From the NCBI GenBank assembly GCA_022510725.1, contig JAFLSW010000004.1, forward strand, positions 62,001 through 126,000: DNA of 64,000 bases, written 5' to 3'. The position numbers and the translations under genes are program-made. This DNA comes from Lachnospiraceae bacterium (GTDB lineage: Bacteria > Bacillota > Clostridia > Lachnospirales > Lachnospiraceae). This document shows positions 62,994-64,000 of the stretch, piece after piece (the first letter of the stretch is position 1; every line of letters starts with the position of its first letter). The notes below the pieces were generated by a model. The model was not told where the DNA came from and searched no databases. It worked only from the letters and a program-made list of their open reading frames with translations.

Positions 62994-64000
62994 TTACGCC
63001 CTTTCTTTTATTTTTATTCCTGCAATAACGCTGGAATAAGAACTGCTTACCGGTTTCTCAATGGATATTGGAGATGCAATTCTTTCTTCTTCTGCCGGTT
63101 CCTTAGAAATTAGTTCAATCAAAACATTTGTTGCAATTGCAGCAGACAAAAACGGTGGAACTGCTTCTCCAATCTGTCGGTATATATCATCAGATTTTCC
63201 CATAAATTCAAAACCGTTGGGAAAACTTTGAAGCAAAGCCGCTTCCCTAGCAGTTAATCCTCGATCCTGTTCAGGATGAGAATACCTACCGCTTGCGGGG
63301 TTCCTAGCGTAATGGGTTATAGTGATAGACGGTCTATCCCAATACAATCTTCCATACACATCCGAAAAACCCTTTATACGATCTAAGCATGCTGGCCCAA
63401 CTCCTTCGGGTCTACTCCCTCCATTATGTGGTACGCTCTTTATTACATTGATAGTACTGGCTTTATGCGCAGCACTCTTGTGCATTGGATCGTTAGGAGC
63501 CGCCACTCCTGCATCCACTTTCGGCAGAGCCCCAATAGCATCTCTAACCGTGCGAAAATTTTCTTTTTGCAAAACTTCCTCTGGTAACAAAAAATCTTTT
63601 TTCATTCCAATAATAACAGATCGAAATCTTTCTTGTGGAACGCCAAATGTTGCTGCATTGTATATATTTTGCTTTACAATATATCCTGCTTTCTCAAAAT
63701 TTCCTCTTGCAGAAGAAAAATAACTCCAATATCTCTCAGATAAAAATTCTGGTACATTTTCCATAATAATAACATCCGGCAATATATGTTCAACTATCTT
63801 GGAAAATGCAATAATTAAGCTGTTTCGAGCATCATCCTCTTCGTTCCAATGCTTCTTTCTATGTGAAGAAAATCCTTGACATGGTGCGCATCCTATAAGA
63901 ATACAAGGCAATTCTTTGTTATAACCAATCTTTTCTAAAAACTCATCCAGCTTTCCATCCTCGTATGCCAACTTCACTATATCCTCATTCAATAAGGGCG
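62994..64000 (-). CDS. DNA (cytosine-5-)-methyltransferase (partial)
   Basis: At least 334 residues are inside the window; the reading frame stays open to the right edge, and motif I is not yet reached, so the gene begins beyond it. Visible are motif IV GCAPCQGFSSHRKKHW, motif VI IMENVPEF, motif VIII GVPQERFRSVIIG and GEAVPPFLSA. It has a C-terminal tail of about 40 residues. Not identical to its neighbour, so probably methylates a different strand or site. Confidence 0.92.
   Translation of the reverse strand, partial: PLLNEDIVKLAYEDGKLDEFLEKIGYNKELPCILIGCAPCQGFSSHRKKHWNEEDDARNSLIIAFSKIVEHILPDVIIMENVPEFLSERYWSYFSSARGNFEKAGYIVKQNIYNAATFGVPQERFRSVIIGMKKDFLLPEEVLQKENFRTVRDAIGALPKVDAGVAAPNDPMHKSAAHKASTINVIKSVPHNGGSRPEGVGPACLDRIKGFSDVYGRLYWDRPSITITHYARNPASGRYSHPEQDRGLTAREAALLQSFPNGFEFMGKSDDIYRQIGEAVPPFLSAAIATNVLIELISKEPAEEERIASPISIEKPVSSSYSSVIAGIKIKERA

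Noticed and set aside
62994-63988. A complete second cytosine methyltransferase starting near 63992
   Set aside because: The frame is open to the window edge and motif I is missing, so the true start lies outside; the TTG at 63992 is only an internal codon.

Overview
The window looks like the chromosome of a low-to-mid GC Gram-positive anaerobe of the Clostridia, most likely Lachnospiraceae. The support is a compact S10-spc ribosomal operon with a zinc-type S14, strong AGGAGG ribosome sites, AgrC/LytTR and HD-GYP signalling, LytR-CpsA-Psr and spore-former style cell-wall genes, and a yybP-ykoY manganese riboswitch in front of mntP. No tRNA, rRNA or CRISPR array was seen. Most genes lie on the minus strand.

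Layout. (1) 1-6916: ribosomal operon rpsJ to rpsN (cut by the window edge), with a promoter and a structured 5' leader. (2) 6967-9732: putP, two paralogous small membrane proteins, then a divergent plus-strand pair (DUF2752 protein and a methyltransferase). (3) 11104-20438: two regulated ABC cassettes, a GntR/YtrA type and a TetR/FtsX type, separated by an HD-GYP protein. (4) 20493-25259: cell-envelope operon (LCP protein, polytopic glycosyltransferase-like protein, amidase, DUF4392 protein) with a decayed duplicate of the DUF4392 gene at its end. (5) 25413-29639: AgrC-like kinase, LytTR regulator, a flagellar-like protein of unknown role and a second HD-GYP protein. (6) 29735-34614: manganese riboswitch and mntP, a Bax inhibitor-1 protein, a DUF305 protein and a lipoprotein ending in an apparently dead class D beta-lactamase fold. 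(7) 34698-39865: a packed operon of membrane protein, MGMT, DUF362 and a three-gene ABC-2 exporter, plus a flavin oxidoreductase. (8) 39985-42948: two paralogous unknown proteins, each preceded by a perfect LexA box, followed by a V8-like serine protease without signal peptide, and a divergent sigma-like gene. (9) 43010-53919: orphan V-ATPase K-like proteolipid, chemoreceptor, three XRE regulators with membrane or extracellular tails, a short MGMT, and a large hybrid kinase. (10) 54175-64000: an AlbA/Schlafen ATPase, then a displaced 3' end of tuf with its terminator, then a visibly AT-richer island with an HD/YwgA-like pair, Vsr, a PD-ExK plus N6-methylase protein and two tandem cytosine methyltransferases (the second runs off the window).

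The two regions I consider most worth attention are the SOS-controlled paralog/protease cassette at 39985-42440 and the tuf-inserted restriction island starting at about 55850. In the first, sequence supports LexA control directly while the biological role is inferred only. In the second, the scar of the last 18 codons plus stop of EF-Tu suggests that the intact tuf gene lies beyond the right edge and that the element used the tuf 3' end as its attachment site.
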